From NCBI GenBank assembly GCA_963714415.1, contig CAVQOL010000005.1, positions 1 through 64,000 of the forward strand: DNA of 64,000 nucleotides, written 5' to 3'. The DNA is from JAGXRK01 sp963714415 (GTDB taxonomy: Bacteria; Bacteroidota; Ignavibacteria; Ignavibacteriales; Ignavibacteriaceae). Shown here in pieces: positions 53,769 to 62,851 of this stretch; within the stretch, counting starts at the first letter, position 1; every line of letters starts with the position of its first letter. The notes below the pieces were generated by a model. That model did not search any database. It saw only the letters and a list, made by a program, of their open reading frames with translations, and had not been told where the DNA came from. A program made the translations under genes and the position numbers.

Positions 53769-53922
53769 TTGTTCTCCTTATTATAAAACACGGCACTTAA
53801 CCGCTGGTTATAAATATATTTAATTATTATTCTAAAAATTCCTTTAGATTTTTTCTCATAATGCCTTAATAATTTCTAAATTATTTTTTTAAAGACGCAG
53901 TGCTTTCATTTGATGAAATAAA

Positions 53923-55287
53923 CTACATGCCTCCGAGTTTTGGCAGAACCGCCGCGGCGAAACTTAACACAAAAAAGAAGCCGCACATATCAGTTACTGT
54001 TGTCAACAGCGGGCTGGATACAAGAGCCGGATCCAGTTTCAACCGCTTGAGCACGAGGGGTAACATGCCGCCTAGTGTTACCGAAACCAGAGTGTTAGCT
54101 GCTAATGCACCACCGATCACGATGCCAAGCCATGGATTTCCCTTCCAGAAAAAGGCGACTCCGCCAAGCAGTAAGCCAAGCACCAGACCATTGATGATAC
54201 CGATTTTAGCCTCCTTTGCCAGCACCCATAATAATTCGCCCGGGCGTACCAGTCCAAGGGAAAGTTCCCGCATTGAAACCGCAACAGCCTGGTTACCTGA
54301 ACATCCGCTCATATCACTGACCATAGGCAGAAAAACCGCCAGTGTAATCACAGCGGCTAGTGTGTCCTGGTACAGAGCAATAACACTTGCGGCTATAATG
54401 TTAAGGACAATATTCAAGCTCAGCCAGGACAGACGACGACCTGAACGGGAGAGCAGGGGCATGGTTCTGAACTCCTCGCCGCCAACAATACCGCTTAGCC
54501 GTAAAAATGTTTTTGTTTTCTGTTTACTTACTGCCTCCTCAACAGCATCCGGTTGTACTACACCAACCAACCTCTCCTTATCATCCACAACAGGTGCACC
54601 GAACAAGTGATGATCATCGAAAAATTCTTGAAGTTCTTTAAGCGAAGCCTTATCAGACACTCTAAGTGGTGAGGAAATCATTACGTCGGCAAGCCGCGTC
54701 TCACGGGCAGGAAATAGCAGGTCATTCATACGAAGTACACCTGCAAGTTTCTCATCCCGGTCAATAACATAAAAATACTGAACATTATAATTGACGTACT
54801 CACTACGATTTGTTTGAAGATCATTTAGCACGTCTTGAATAGTATAGTCAATACTATAGACGAGGAACTCGGAAATCATTAGTCCGCCGGCACAGTCAGG
54901 CTCATATTCCAACATCATTCGTGCTTCGTTAGCGTCTTCCCGGTGCATTTTTGCCAGAATTGCCTGACTTGCATCTTCATCCATTTCACCCAGCACATCA
55001 ACTAGATGATCGCTTGCCATTTCCTCCATAATAGCCGCCGCCTGCTCCGATGGCATATCCTCCACTAAATCTGCGGCTTGTTCATCCGGAATGTCCTCAA
55101 TCATATCGGCGGCATCTTCGGGCTTGAGAAGGGTGAGCAGACGAAGCTGTTCCTCTTCTGTCAGTCGAGAAATGGCTCTTGCTGTTTCTGATGGGCTGAG
55201 AGTTTCAATAAATTTTGTTAAATCAATGCTGTTTCCCTCAGCTATCATTCTGCTGAGCGTATCCCAGGGGGTAGTTAAAACACTCAT
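53923..55287 (-). CDS. mgtE: Magnesium transporter MgtE
   Basis: A gated Mg2+ channel. An N-terminal superhelical domain rich in Glu/Asp (residues about 20-130) is followed by two CBS domains (about 140-260) and five membrane helices, with LPMVSDMSGCSGNQAVAVS as the signature pore helix. 454 residues, no frameshift. Its GC content is clearly higher than the neighbours (near 50% by eye) and its codons differ (GCC, CGC, CTG), which suggests recent horizontal transfer. No M-box riboswitch is seen upstream. Confidence 0.93.
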   Translation of the reverse strand: MSVLTTPWDTLSRMIAEGNSIDLTKFIETLSPSETARAISRLTEEEQLRLLTLLKPEDAADMIEDIPDEQAADLVEDMPSEQAAAIMEEMASDHLVDVLGEMDEDASQAILAKMHREDANEARMMLEYEPDCAGGLMISEFLVYSIDYTIQDVLNDLQTNRSEYVNYNVQYFYVIDRDEKLAGVLRMNDLLFPARETRLADVMISSPLRVSDKASLKELQEFFDDHHLFGAPVVDDKERLVGVVQPDAVEEAVSKQKTKTFLRLSGIVGGEEFRTMPLLSRSGRRLSWLSLNIVLNIIAASVIALYQDTLAAVITLAVFLPMVSDMSGCSGNQAVAVSMRELSLGLVRPGELLWVLAKEAKIGIINGLVLGLLLGGVAFFWKGNPWLGIVIGGALAANTLVSVTLGGMLPLVLKRLKLDPALVSSPLLTTVTDMCGFFFVLSFAAAVLPKLGGM

Positions 55288-55510
55288 AAATAACCTCTCT
55301 AAATTGTAGCAATAAAGAGATTGCTCGCCGCGGAATGAGAGGGCAGTATCTCTTTTTTAATTTTCTAAAATCTGTAGATATTTAATTTACTTATTTATCT
55401 TTAACTGATAACTCTATACTTCTTTCTTTATTTGATTCTCTTATAAAAATTTAAAGTTGTATAGCAAAATCATGAATATAACGGCGTGGTTTTTCACACA
55501 TCTGCCAAAT

Positions 55511-56269
55511 TTATTTCATTAGTTCAAATGTCACAGTTACATTTGCTTTAATTGATATTTTACCAAGTGCTATTGTTTCTGAAATTTCATTTGAACCACT
55601 ATCAATGTTCTGCATTACGTTTTGGCTCATATAATTTGATCTGCTGCCATAGCCCCAGCCATTCCAGCTTGAATAGTACCACCAATTATTTCCACCATAA
55701 CCTTCGCTTATCTGGATGGGATTACCGATAGTCTGATCCAAAGTTCCAGCCATTTTTTCAGCTTTCTCCTTTGCCGCATTCAGGGCAAGTTCTCTTGCCT
55801 GTTCACGGTACTTCTTGAATTCTGTAGTCTGAAAATTAATACTATGAATATAGTTTACACCGGATTGCAGAACTCCTGTTACTAAGTTTTCAACTTTATC
55901 AGGCTCAGCGGTAGTAACCACCAAAGTGTTACGTACAAAGTAACCAATAAAATTTCTTTTCTCATAATTATCACCGTACCTGGGCTCTATGGAAAGATAA
56001 TCTGTCTGGATATCTTTCTCCCGGATTCCGGCTTCTTTAATTACTACTATTGCCTTTTTCATAATTTCGTTGTTCTCTTGTTTGGCAAGCATAATGTTTT
56101 TATCCCACGTTTCAATACCAAAAGTAATGATGATCTGATCAGGTTGTACCTTAACAACTGCCTCACCGTTTACAGTAATCTTCGGACGATCATCAAATTG
56201 TGTTTGTTGTGCCCATATTGAACTCATTGCAATTACTATGAAAAAGGTTGTTATTACTTTTGTTTTCAT
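55511..56269 (-). CDS. SIMPL-domain (DUF541) exported protein
   Basis: A signal peptide (MKTKVITTFFIVIAMSSIWA) is followed by one SIMPL domain: ITVNGEAVVKVQPDQIIITF, DIQTDYLSIEPRYG and ALNAAKEKAEKMAGTLDQTI are diagnostic. 252 residues. Family members are periplasmic or outer-membrane proteins linked to oxidative stress; no biochemical role is established here. Intact. Confidence 0.85.
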   Translation of the reverse strand: MKTKVITTFFIVIAMSSIWAQQTQFDDRPKITVNGEAVVKVQPDQIIITFGIETWDKNIMLAKQENNEIMKKAIVVIKEAGIREKDIQTDYLSIEPRYGDNYEKRNFIGYFVRNTLVVTTAEPDKVENLVTGVLQSGVNYIHSINFQTTEFKKYREQARELALNAAKEKAEKMAGTLDQTIGNPIQISEGYGGNNWWYYSSWNGWGYGSRSNYMSQNVMQNIDSGSNEISETIALGKISIKANVTVTFELMK

Positions 56270-56635
56270 CTTTTCTCCTTAAAAATGATTTATGCACGCA
56301 ACCCCGAAAACAGAAAATTATCTTCCGAAGTCCGTTAGGACGCAGACGGGAACCCAACTAATTTACTTCAAACTTCGAATAAATAAACAAATGTTGTGAT
56401 ATTAACAAGAGATGGAAATAAGAAAACTTTGCTTATGACTTTTTTCAGTTGAAGATGATGAATGGTATGATCTCATAATCAAAAATAAAACTAAATATTA
56501 TTGATAATTTGTATTAATTTATTTTTCACAGTAAATAATAAATCAAAATAAAGTTAACTTTAAAAAATTTATTGCTTGCCAAAGTTAAAATTGTAATCTA
56601 ATTTTAATTTACATTTATTGAGATGTTATAATTTT
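56270..56635. other. Intergenic region with a possible structured leader
   Basis: Divergent promoter region between the SIMPL and ATP-grasp genes. At 56298-56348 there is GC-rich sequence with small hairpins (CTTCCGAAG, GTCCGTTAGGAC) unlike the AT-rich surroundings. On the minus strand it would be the 5' leader of the SIMPL gene. I do not recognise a known riboswitch. Confidence 0.3.
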
Positions 56636-57751
56636 ATGGCCAGAAAGAAAAAAACTACTGTTGCAGTAATCTATAATCACGCCGGTGATGACATTTACGA
56701 AAAAATTCGTGATGTAGATCCTGACTCGTTGAGTTTTGAACCGGAATACAACATTAATGTTGCAACAGTAACCGAAGAGTATGAAGCAATTGCCAACGCA
56801 CTCAGGGAAGAAGGATATAAAGTTAATATTTTAAATATTAACGAAGACATCCAGGTACTGATCGATTTACTTCGCAAAAATCCGCCTGATGTGGTTTTTA
56901 ATCTTATTGAGTTCTATAGAGATGATCCGGCCCTTGAGCATTTGATTGTCGGCTTATTTGCTCTTTATGGTGTTCGATTCACCGGCTCCAGACCATTTAC
57001 TCTTGCTTTGTGCCAAAGAAAGGGAATGACTAAGCAGCTATTGCTGGCAAACAATGTTCCTACACCAAGGTATAAACTGCTAACAGAACCACGGTTACCC
57101 GGAAGACACGGTTTGCATTATCCAATAATTGTAAAGCCATCGCGTGAAGATGCGAGTTCAGGAGTAGAGAAAGGATCCGTTGTATATAATTTTGATCAAC
57201 TTAATGAAAGGATTAAAAAGACTTTCGAAGAATATAATCCGCCGATTCTTGTTGAAGAATTTATTGAAGGCCGTGAGTTGCATGTTTCTGTGCTCGGTAA
57301 TGATCCGCCTCAGATTCTGCCTATTATTGAATTTGATTTTTCTGGTCTTCCATCCGATCATCCAAACATAATTAGCTATGATGCAAAATGGAATCCGCTT
57401 GAAGAATCATTTCACAGAGTACATTCTATTTGCCCCGCAAAATTATCCAAGCGGGTGGAAAAGAAAGTTAAAGCTGCAGTGCTTGGAGCATACAAAATAA
57501 CCGGTTGTAATGATTATGCGCGGCTTGATCTGCGTTTAACAAAAGACAACAAAGTTTTTGTCCTGGAAGTAAATCCGAATCCTGATTTAACTGAAGGTGT
57601 ATCGTTCATGGAATCTGCTGAACAGATAGGGCTTAGCTTTGGTGAAACGCTAGGCAAAATTGTTGAATATGCCCTTAGCAGACCGGCACCGTCAATACCG
57701 GTCTTGCAAAAGGTAAAGGATAAAACTTCTTCTCAAAAGAAAATTAAATAG
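56636..57751 (+). CDS. ATP-grasp ligase, D-alanine-D-alanine ligase-like
   Basis: An ATP-grasp fold of 371 residues. PIIVKPSREDASSGVEKGSV is the ATP lysine loop, LVEEFIEGRELHVSVLGN the central strand and FVLEVNPNPDLTEGVSF the metal-binding site. It resembles Ddl but is longer at the N-terminus (from about residue 1 to 75) and stands far from cell-wall genes, so an alternative amino-acid ligase role is possible. The ATG at 56636 is preferred to 56618. Intact. Confidence 0.8.
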   Translation: MARKKKTTVAVIYNHAGDDIYEKIRDVDPDSLSFEPEYNINVATVTEEYEAIANALREEGYKVNILNINEDIQVLIDLLRKNPPDVVFNLIEFYRDDPALEHLIVGLFALYGVRFTGSRPFTLALCQRKGMTKQLLLANNVPTPRYKLLTEPRLPGRHGLHYPIIVKPSREDASSGVEKGSVVYNFDQLNERIKKTFEEYNPPILVEEFIEGRELHVSVLGNDPPQILPIIEFDFSGLPSDHPNIISYDAKWNPLEESFHRVHSICPAKLSKRVEKKVKAAVLGAYKITGCNDYARLDLRLTKDNKVFVLEVNPNPDLTEGVSFMESAEQIGLSFGETLGKIVEYALSRPAPSIPVLQKVKDKTSSQKKIK

Positions 57752-57763
57752 TTTTATTTTCAT

Positions 57764-58501
57764 TTAATTATTGTTAACAAAGAAAATCCAACTATAGTCA
57801 TTATATGAAAAAGATCCTGAATATTCAGTATCTGAATCCCATCTATCAATTTTCACTATTCCATATCTTAATGTGTCATTAACATCAGGTGCTATCCATT
57901 CAAGTTTTTTGTAAACTGAAAATAAAAATTTAGGCAACTGGTTATTAGCATTCCGTTTAAATGCTATAGTGTTCCAGAACCCACATTCATCGTGACAACT
58001 ACCCTTTCTGCTAAAGATAATTGTATCTGATTTAATGATCGCTGACCACTTCAATGTATCTGTATTCCAGTCAGTTATCCAGGAATCCGACTCAATAAAT
58101 TTATCCCTTAAGTTCCAGTCAATACAAAAGTCTGAAGTACAGTCATTATCAATTTGAATTGTAGGACTTGTTAAGATAGTATCCTTATCATCGGAACGAA
58201 GACGGAAATAAAACTTGCCGGTTTGAGCTTTATAAGGGATAAAAAGAGAAAATGTAGAATCTGAAGTTCTATTAAACAGTACGAATTCATCATTAAGCAT
58301 TACATACTGTAATCTATAATTACTTAAGTTCTTTCCATAAGCAATGACTTTTTCTCCGATCCTGGCTGATGAATGGCTTAGAGAGGTAACTTCAATAATT
58401 ACATTATTAGAAATTGGACTTGTAATATTTTCTTTTTCAGAACAATAATATAAAGCTACCGATAGAAGCAAAAATAAAACGTATTGAAAAACATTTTTCA
58501 T
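57764..58501 (-). CDS. Lipoprotein with IPT/TIG-like domain, unknown function
   Basis: A signal peptide ends in a lipobox-like ALYYC (Cys19 from the ATG at 58501). The next 90 residues resemble an IPT/TIG immunoglobulin-like fold (ITSLSHSSARIGEKVIAYG-type strand, then KNLSNYRLQYVMLND). The C-terminal half is Trp-rich with four cysteines. I do not recognise a specific family. It lies immediately beyond attC-D, so it could be the last cassette of the integron, but no attC was found after its stop codon. Confidence 0.6.
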   Translation of the reverse strand: MKNVFQYVLFLLLSVALYYCSEKENITSPISNNVIIEVTSLSHSSARIGEKVIAYGKNLSNYRLQYVMLNDEFVLFNRTSDSTFSLFIPYKAQTGKFYFRLRSDDKDTILTSPTIQIDNDCTSDFCIDWNLRDKFIESDSWITDWNTDTLKWSAIIKSDTIIFSRKGSCHDECGFWNTIAFKRNANNQLPKFLFSVYKKLEWIAPDVNDTLRYGIVKIDRWDSDTEYSGSFSYNDYSWIFFVNNN

Positions 58502-58577
58502 TTTACTACCCAAAGTTGTTTGACTTATTTCACCAGAACCTGTCTGCTAGTACACAAATAAAAATTAAAAATTGTGA

Positions 58578-58690
58578 TGTATAATTCAAAACCCTAAAAA
58601 TGCCAGTTTTACTTGGCATCTTGCCCCAAATTTGTTTCGGTCGTTTTCGGTTGTCCACAAGACTCCTTTAGAGTTCTGATGGTTATACAA
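58578..58690 (-). other. attC-like recombination site D
   Basis: Reading the minus strand, it starts TTGTATAACC and ends GAATTATACA. The inner arms CAGAACTCTAAA and TTTAGGGTTTTG pair with two mismatches. The outer R-box TATAAC pairs with the end box only imperfectly (ATTATAC instead of GTTATAC), so this is the weakest of the four. The CPBP cassette start, TTATACAA, matches its R-box here. Confidence 0.6.
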
Positions 58691-59531
58691 CTGCCACTTT
58701 TTTCATTTGATATTTCCCAAACAGCAAAGCAGCAATTATATAGACTATTCCTAAAAATACTCCCGTCTCTGAAACAAAATATCCAGCATACCCTTTTTGA
58801 ACAGTCATTTCCCAAAATATTCCCATCAATATAGTATTGCCACTTGCATGAAGAATGGTACCAACCCATAGGTTCTTAGATTTTAAGATCAAAACAGTTC
58901 TCACTAAGGATGCAGCTATACATACAAGAGTAAAACCAGGTAATGCTACCCACAAAGGAGTCCCTTGTCCGTAAAAGCCGCCTATAATTGCAGGATAATG
59001 CCAGATTGACCAGAAAAGTCCAACGATAATTGATGTAATATGAACTGAAAATAATTTTAATAGCTTCGGGGTTAAAAAACCGCTCCATCCTATTTCTTCT
59101 CCAAGAACAAAAGGGATAGCAAAAAGAAATGCTAATACCATTTTTGAAAAAAATCCAATCAAAAATGGTGCAGGCAGTTGAAAACCAATCATTTTTGCCC
59201 ATTTATAGTTTATTACAGCTTGAGTAGTAAATTCAGCTAGACCACTTAACCATATCAGGCCATAAGCTATAATCGATACAACTAATGGAAAAAAATAAGC
59301 GTAAATGAGAAGACGCACTTTTCCTAATTTCCATCCATAACTGCGAATTTTATCTTTATAAAACAAAGACGTAAGGATCGCTGAAATCCCAGGCGTCCAC
59401 ATCATTAAGGCAACAGCAACCATATTATTTTTAGCACCATTAAACATCCAAATAAATATTACGGTCGATATAATACTTGTAAGAATAAAATATGAGATAA
59501 TTTGTTTAAGAATATTTACTTTATCATCCAT
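58683..59531 (-). CDS. Cassette 4: CPBP-family intramembrane metalloprotease
   Basis: A 282-residue membrane protein with eight hydrophobic segments. The CPBP motifs are GEEIGWSGFLTPKL (EExxxR-like, with G for R) and GLFWSIWHYPAI (histidine motif). The last residues run into attC-D. It is one of the cassette genes of the integron, minus strand like the integrase. Its substrate is unknown. Different from the CPBP gene at 49611 in sequence. Confidence 0.8.
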   Translation of the reverse strand: MDDKVNILKQIISYFILTSIISTVIFIWMFNGAKNNMVAVALMMWTPGISAILTSLFYKDKIRSYGWKLGKVRLLIYAYFFPLVVSIIAYGLIWLSGLAEFTTQAVINYKWAKMIGFQLPAPFLIGFFSKMVLAFLFAIPFVLGEEIGWSGFLTPKLLKLFSVHITSIIVGLFWSIWHYPAIIGGFYGQGTPLWVALPGFTLVCIAASLVRTVLILKSKNLWVGTILHASGNTILMGIFWEMTVQKGYAGYFVSETGVFLGIVYIIAALLFGKYQMKKVAVV

Positions 59532-59566
59532 AGTCTATTACCTATTATATTGAGAGAACTTCATGT

Positions 59567-59632
59567 TGTATAACTGCGTTGCGTCTAACCCGTATGTCTT
59601 GACTACCGAATGTAGGGCTTGGTTATACCTAC
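59567..59632 (-). other. attC recombination site C
   Basis: A short, typical-size site of about 66 bases. On the minus strand it runs from GGTATAACCAAGCCC to CGGGTTAGACGCAACGCAGTTATACA. R-boxes TATAAC/GTTATA pair, and the arms AAGCCC/GGGTT pair with one unpaired G, the usual extrahelical base of attC sites. It follows the alpha/beta hydrolase gene. Confidence 0.8.
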
Positions 59633-59647
59633 ATAATAATTTCTGAT

Positions 59648-60800
59648 TTAAGATACCCTTTTAATCCATTTAACCATGACATCAAGGGATAGCCCAATAT
59701 TGCCAATCTGGCAATGATTTTCTGCATTTTCTTCTTTAGTAAAAATTCTAGTGGTCACAGATTTTGCATTTACCAATGCTTTTGCTTGCATATTTAACAT
59801 TTTTATAGGAATAAAATGATCTCTATTCCCCAAAAGAATCAGTACATCTTGATTAATAAGTTCAGAATGAATATTACTTTCACACATATCTAAATAAGTT
59901 TGCAAAGCGTCAAGCGGTTTGTTCTTTTTGGTAATGTACATAAGATGTTTCACCATCCAGGTAGGGATACTATCATTAGCTCTCAGGAATTTTTTCGCAG
60001 CCATTTTATCCATAAAATTTTTGAAATGATTCATTGTCCAAAGATGAATCCATCTAAGAAATGGATTCATACTTTTCATATAATCAATTGCGTGCCCGGT
60101 TGCAATAACTCTTGCTATTCTAGGTTCAAAAGCAGCGGCTCTTAAACAAAGCCATCCTCCCATAGAAATTCCAAGTATTGTAACATTTTCTAAATCGAAA
60201 TAGTCAATTATTGCTTTTACTGGTTTTTCCCATTCAAGATTTAGAGCAAGTTCATATTTTCTTCTAGCTAAACCTTGACCAGGTCCCTCAAAAGCAATTA
60301 CTTCATATCCTTGAGTCAAAAAAGTATCTCATCATTGAATAAAATTCTTCGATAAAGGAATCGAAACCACCGTGCATTACAATTGTACCCTTACTTTCAT
60401 TTTTCGGTTTAATTCTTAATGCTGGCAAAAATACTTCTTGATAAGGTACGAGAAATTTTTCAACTTCATCGTTCTGGATAGCTTGATAAAAAAGATCAGA
60501 AAATTTTTCATACAGCAATTCTTTTTCAGGTACTTCATCAAGGAAATAAAATTCAGCAGCTCTATAGTAGAATGCAGCACTTAGTAGTTCATTCTTTACT
60601 ACAGATTTTTCTGCAAGAATCAACATCTCTCTTTTCCAGTCTCCAAAATTTTGAATTCTATCACCAACCTCAACTAAGTCTTCAAATCTAAAATAACCCA
60701 GCGAATACCAACGATTTAACTGAAAATTAAAAAGTTGTTTTTTGTGAAATTGATGGTATCCAACTGGAAATGAAATTATGTTTTTATTATTATTAACCAT
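59648..60800 (-). CDS. Cassette 3: alpha/beta hydrolase, one frameshift
   Basis: A hydrolase of the alpha/beta fold: the oxyanion region TIVMHGGFDSF, VIAFEGPGQG, then the nucleophile elbow TILGISMGGWLCL (G-x-S-x-G) and, near the end, the Asp in LLGNRDHFIP and His in ENHCQ. The start is the ATG at 60800, 12 bases inside the cassette edge; the frame upstream of it belongs to attC-B. The frame breaks near 60315 in a run of six T, where one T too many separates MMRYF from LTQGYEVIAFEG. Joined length is about 383 residues. Substrate unknown. Confidence 0.82.
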
Positions 60801-60805
60801 TTTTA

Positions 60806-61130
60806 TGTATAACGGCCTTGCGCCTAACCCGCCTGTCTTGCCTTGGCGGCAAGCAAAGGCAGGCCGCCCATAGCAAGAACGACAAACTAAAACGCATTGC
60901 CAAATATTTAGCCGAAGGTGCTTAACTTTTTTATCTTCAAGCACCGAAGGCAAGCCTGTCCCGACGAAGGTCGGGGTTAATTAATTAGAATGAACACCTT
61001 GAACCTGCCTGCCGGCAGGCAGGCAAAATCACTAAAATACAATTTCAAAAATCACAAATCCGCCGAACTAAAAAGGCAGCCTGCCCCGATGAATATCGGG
61101 GGTCGGTCTTGAGCGACTGGTTAGGTGTAT
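60806..61130 (-). other. attC recombination site B (long form, about 325 bases)
   Basis: On the minus strand it opens with ATACACCTAACCAGTCGCTC and closes with GGCGGGTTAGGCGCAAGGCC then GTTATACA. The outer boxes CCTAAC and GTTATA flank pairing arms. Inside are further palindromes (GCCTGCCTGCCGGCAGGCAGG-type, GGTGCTTA/AAGCACC). It follows the cassette 2 gene, whose cassette start TTAGGTGTAT pairs with its opening box ATACACCTAA. Confidence 0.75.
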
Positions 61131-61172
61131 ATTTTTTCGTGCTGTCCCTTAATGAAATTATCATTTATTTTC

Positions 61173-61916
61173 TTAGAGATTAAAAATTATACCAAATGAT
61201 GCATAATGAAATAGTGAAAATGTGTAGACTTTATCATTGTCAGCCCCACCTTCAAGGATACGATAACCTAACTTTATATCAATTTTATCTGTCGCACTAT
61301 ATGTAAATGCTGCTAATATATCCTCGGCTCTTCCTTGTGGTGCCGCTAATGCATCTCCAGTTAATAAAAATCCAAATTGATTACTTATATGTAGAAAAAA
61401 TTTAAAATTTATTAATGGTACAAAACCAACATTATCATTTGTGGCTTCTTGCTGATTATTTTTTAAAATAATTTCTGCATCTCTAATTTTCCCGGTCAAA
61501 CCTAAACCAAATTCTATAGTTTCTCCAAGATAAAGATCGTAACGATAGGTGAGTCTATAAGAATTAAACTTATAGCTCCCTTCAGTTTCAGTGTTTGATA
61601 AAAAAGTCTTTTCTGTAAAAATTACATCTTTGTTAAATGTACCTTTAGCAGTAATTTTTAATGGTGCATATAAAACGGATAAATTATGCCTCTCTAAGAA
61701 TTTGTAATTCAATCTTATTCTGTAGAAAAACTCATTGTCCGATTTCAATTCTTCCGAAAATGAAAATAATGTTCCCTTATCACCCGGAATTCGCACATCA
61801 TTATAGCCGCTTTTTACCAACCCGGATTCAAGATCAACTTCAATTTGAGAATATATTCTATTTGGTAGTGTTAATAAAAAAACAATAATGAAGGTGAAGA
61901 AGAATACTATTTTCAT
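61173..61916 (-). CDS. Cassette 2: outer-membrane beta-barrel protein
   Basis: A 247-residue protein with a signal peptide (MKIVFFFTFIIVFLLTLPNRIYS) and alternating polar/hydrophobic strands through its length (FNSYRLTYRYDLYLGETIEF, INFKFFLHISNQFG), ending GIIFNL as outer-membrane barrels do. AGGAG lies 8 bases before the start. I do not recognise a named family. Intact, unlike most neighbours. Confidence 0.75.
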   Translation of the reverse strand: MKIVFFFTFIIVFLLTLPNRIYSQIEVDLESGLVKSGYNDVRIPGDKGTLFSFSEELKSDNEFFYRIRLNYKFLERHNLSVLYAPLKITAKGTFNKDVIFTEKTFLSNTETEGSYKFNSYRLTYRYDLYLGETIEFGLGLTGKIRDAEIILKNNQQEATNDNVGFVPLINFKFFLHISNQFGFLLTGDALAAPQGRAEDILAAFTYSATDKIDIKLGYRILEGGADNDKVYTFSLFHYASFGIIFNL

Positions 61917-61950
61917 TTTACTTGCTCCTATAAATCAGATATTGTTTTTA

Positions 61951-62181
61951 TACACCTAACGACGTTGCCGATAACCCGCCGCCTTTAACAGCAATGCAGA
62001 TTAAAACGACAAAGCCAAAGATTTAGCAAACTGCACTTATCTTTCTTTGCAAGTGCAGTTTGCAACAATGTTAATTAATAGAACTACTTAGAACAACAAA
62101 CTTTAAACGGAACAACCAACCCAAGAATTTTAGAAAACCCGAATGCGAAAAGGCGGTCGGGTTGATTGGCTGGTTAGGTTT
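61951..62181 (-). other. attC recombination site A (long form, about 230 bases)
   Basis: On the minus strand it starts ACCTAACCAGCCAATCAACCC and ends GGCGGCGGGTTATCGGCAACGTCGTTAGGTGTA. The arms GCCAATCAACCCG and CGGGTTATCGGC pair with one extra base, and R-boxes CCTAAC/GTTAGG pair. Between them is a perfect 13-base stem (GCAAACTGCACTT/AAGTGCAGTTTGC). It follows the cassette 1 gene. Confidence 0.8.
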
Positions 62182-62784
62182 TTTAATTAATGAAAAATTT
62201 AATTTAATACCAACAATAATATTTTTTTCATTTAAATATCTTTCAAGAAAGCTACCTTCAATTAACCAAGCTCTTTTTGTACTCTTGTATTCATAAATTA
62301 AACTTGGTTCTATGGCCACAGATTGTGTAATAAAATAATTGAGCCCTAATCCGAGTTTTATTTTATATCCATTTTCATCTATTGGTTCCCTCAAATCTTC
62401 CAAATCAATAATTATATGATTATAACCGACTTCAAAAAAAGGTGTAAGTTTTTCATTTGAAAAAAGATAATCATGTTAATGCAGGGCCAAATGATAAGGT
62501 GTTATGGTAATCTGGGTAAAAATAATAGTCCATCTCAGAATGATTATAATAATTATATACTAGTTCAAACCCAGCCGAGAAATTATCAGAAATCAAATAC
62601 GATACGATAGGTGATAAATTAAATTCTTCATTCTTAACTGTTGCGTATGGATATTCTCGAGAAGATGAAGTGTACGAAATAGAACCACTAATTTGAAACA
62701 TACCTTGGGTAAGATAAGACTTGCGAATAATTAGTTTGGAAAAGAAATAGTGTGCAAAAAAATGCAAAATAAATTGTTATTCAT
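62071..62784 (-). CDS. Cassette 1: outer-membrane beta-barrel protein, frameshifted
   Basis: The start is the ATG at 62784 with GAGAGGAT before it. The barrel frames are about 62767-62475 (FQISGSISYTSSSREYPYAT, FSAGFELVYNYYNHS) and about 62475 to the end (HDYLFSNEKLTPFFEVGYNH, LGLGLNYFITQS, NIIVGIKLNFSLI). At least two breaks occur, one in the signal peptide and one near 62475 (an extra A). The last about 35 residues are attC-A read through (PNQPINPTAFSHSG...); the true end is probably near 62185. Family unknown, but the strand pattern fits an outer-membrane protein of about 200 residues. Confidence 0.65.
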
Positions 62785-62851
62785 TTTATCCTCTCAAAGA
62801 TTATTTAGTAGAAATCAGTAGAAATACAATCATTCTTCTCCAATATTTGAT

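Noticed and set aside
53900..54610. Long plus-strand ORF opposite mgtE
   Set aside because: Shadow of the GC-rich mgtE gene; the minus-strand frame has full MgtE domains.
55479..55491. TATAACGGCGTGG near mgtE, similar to an attC end
   Set aside because: No matching second box; the other end would fall inside the SIMPL gene.
57158..57371. Two short ORFs on both strands inside the ATP-grasp gene
   Set aside because: Overlap an intact enzyme frame and have no ribosome sites or family motifs.
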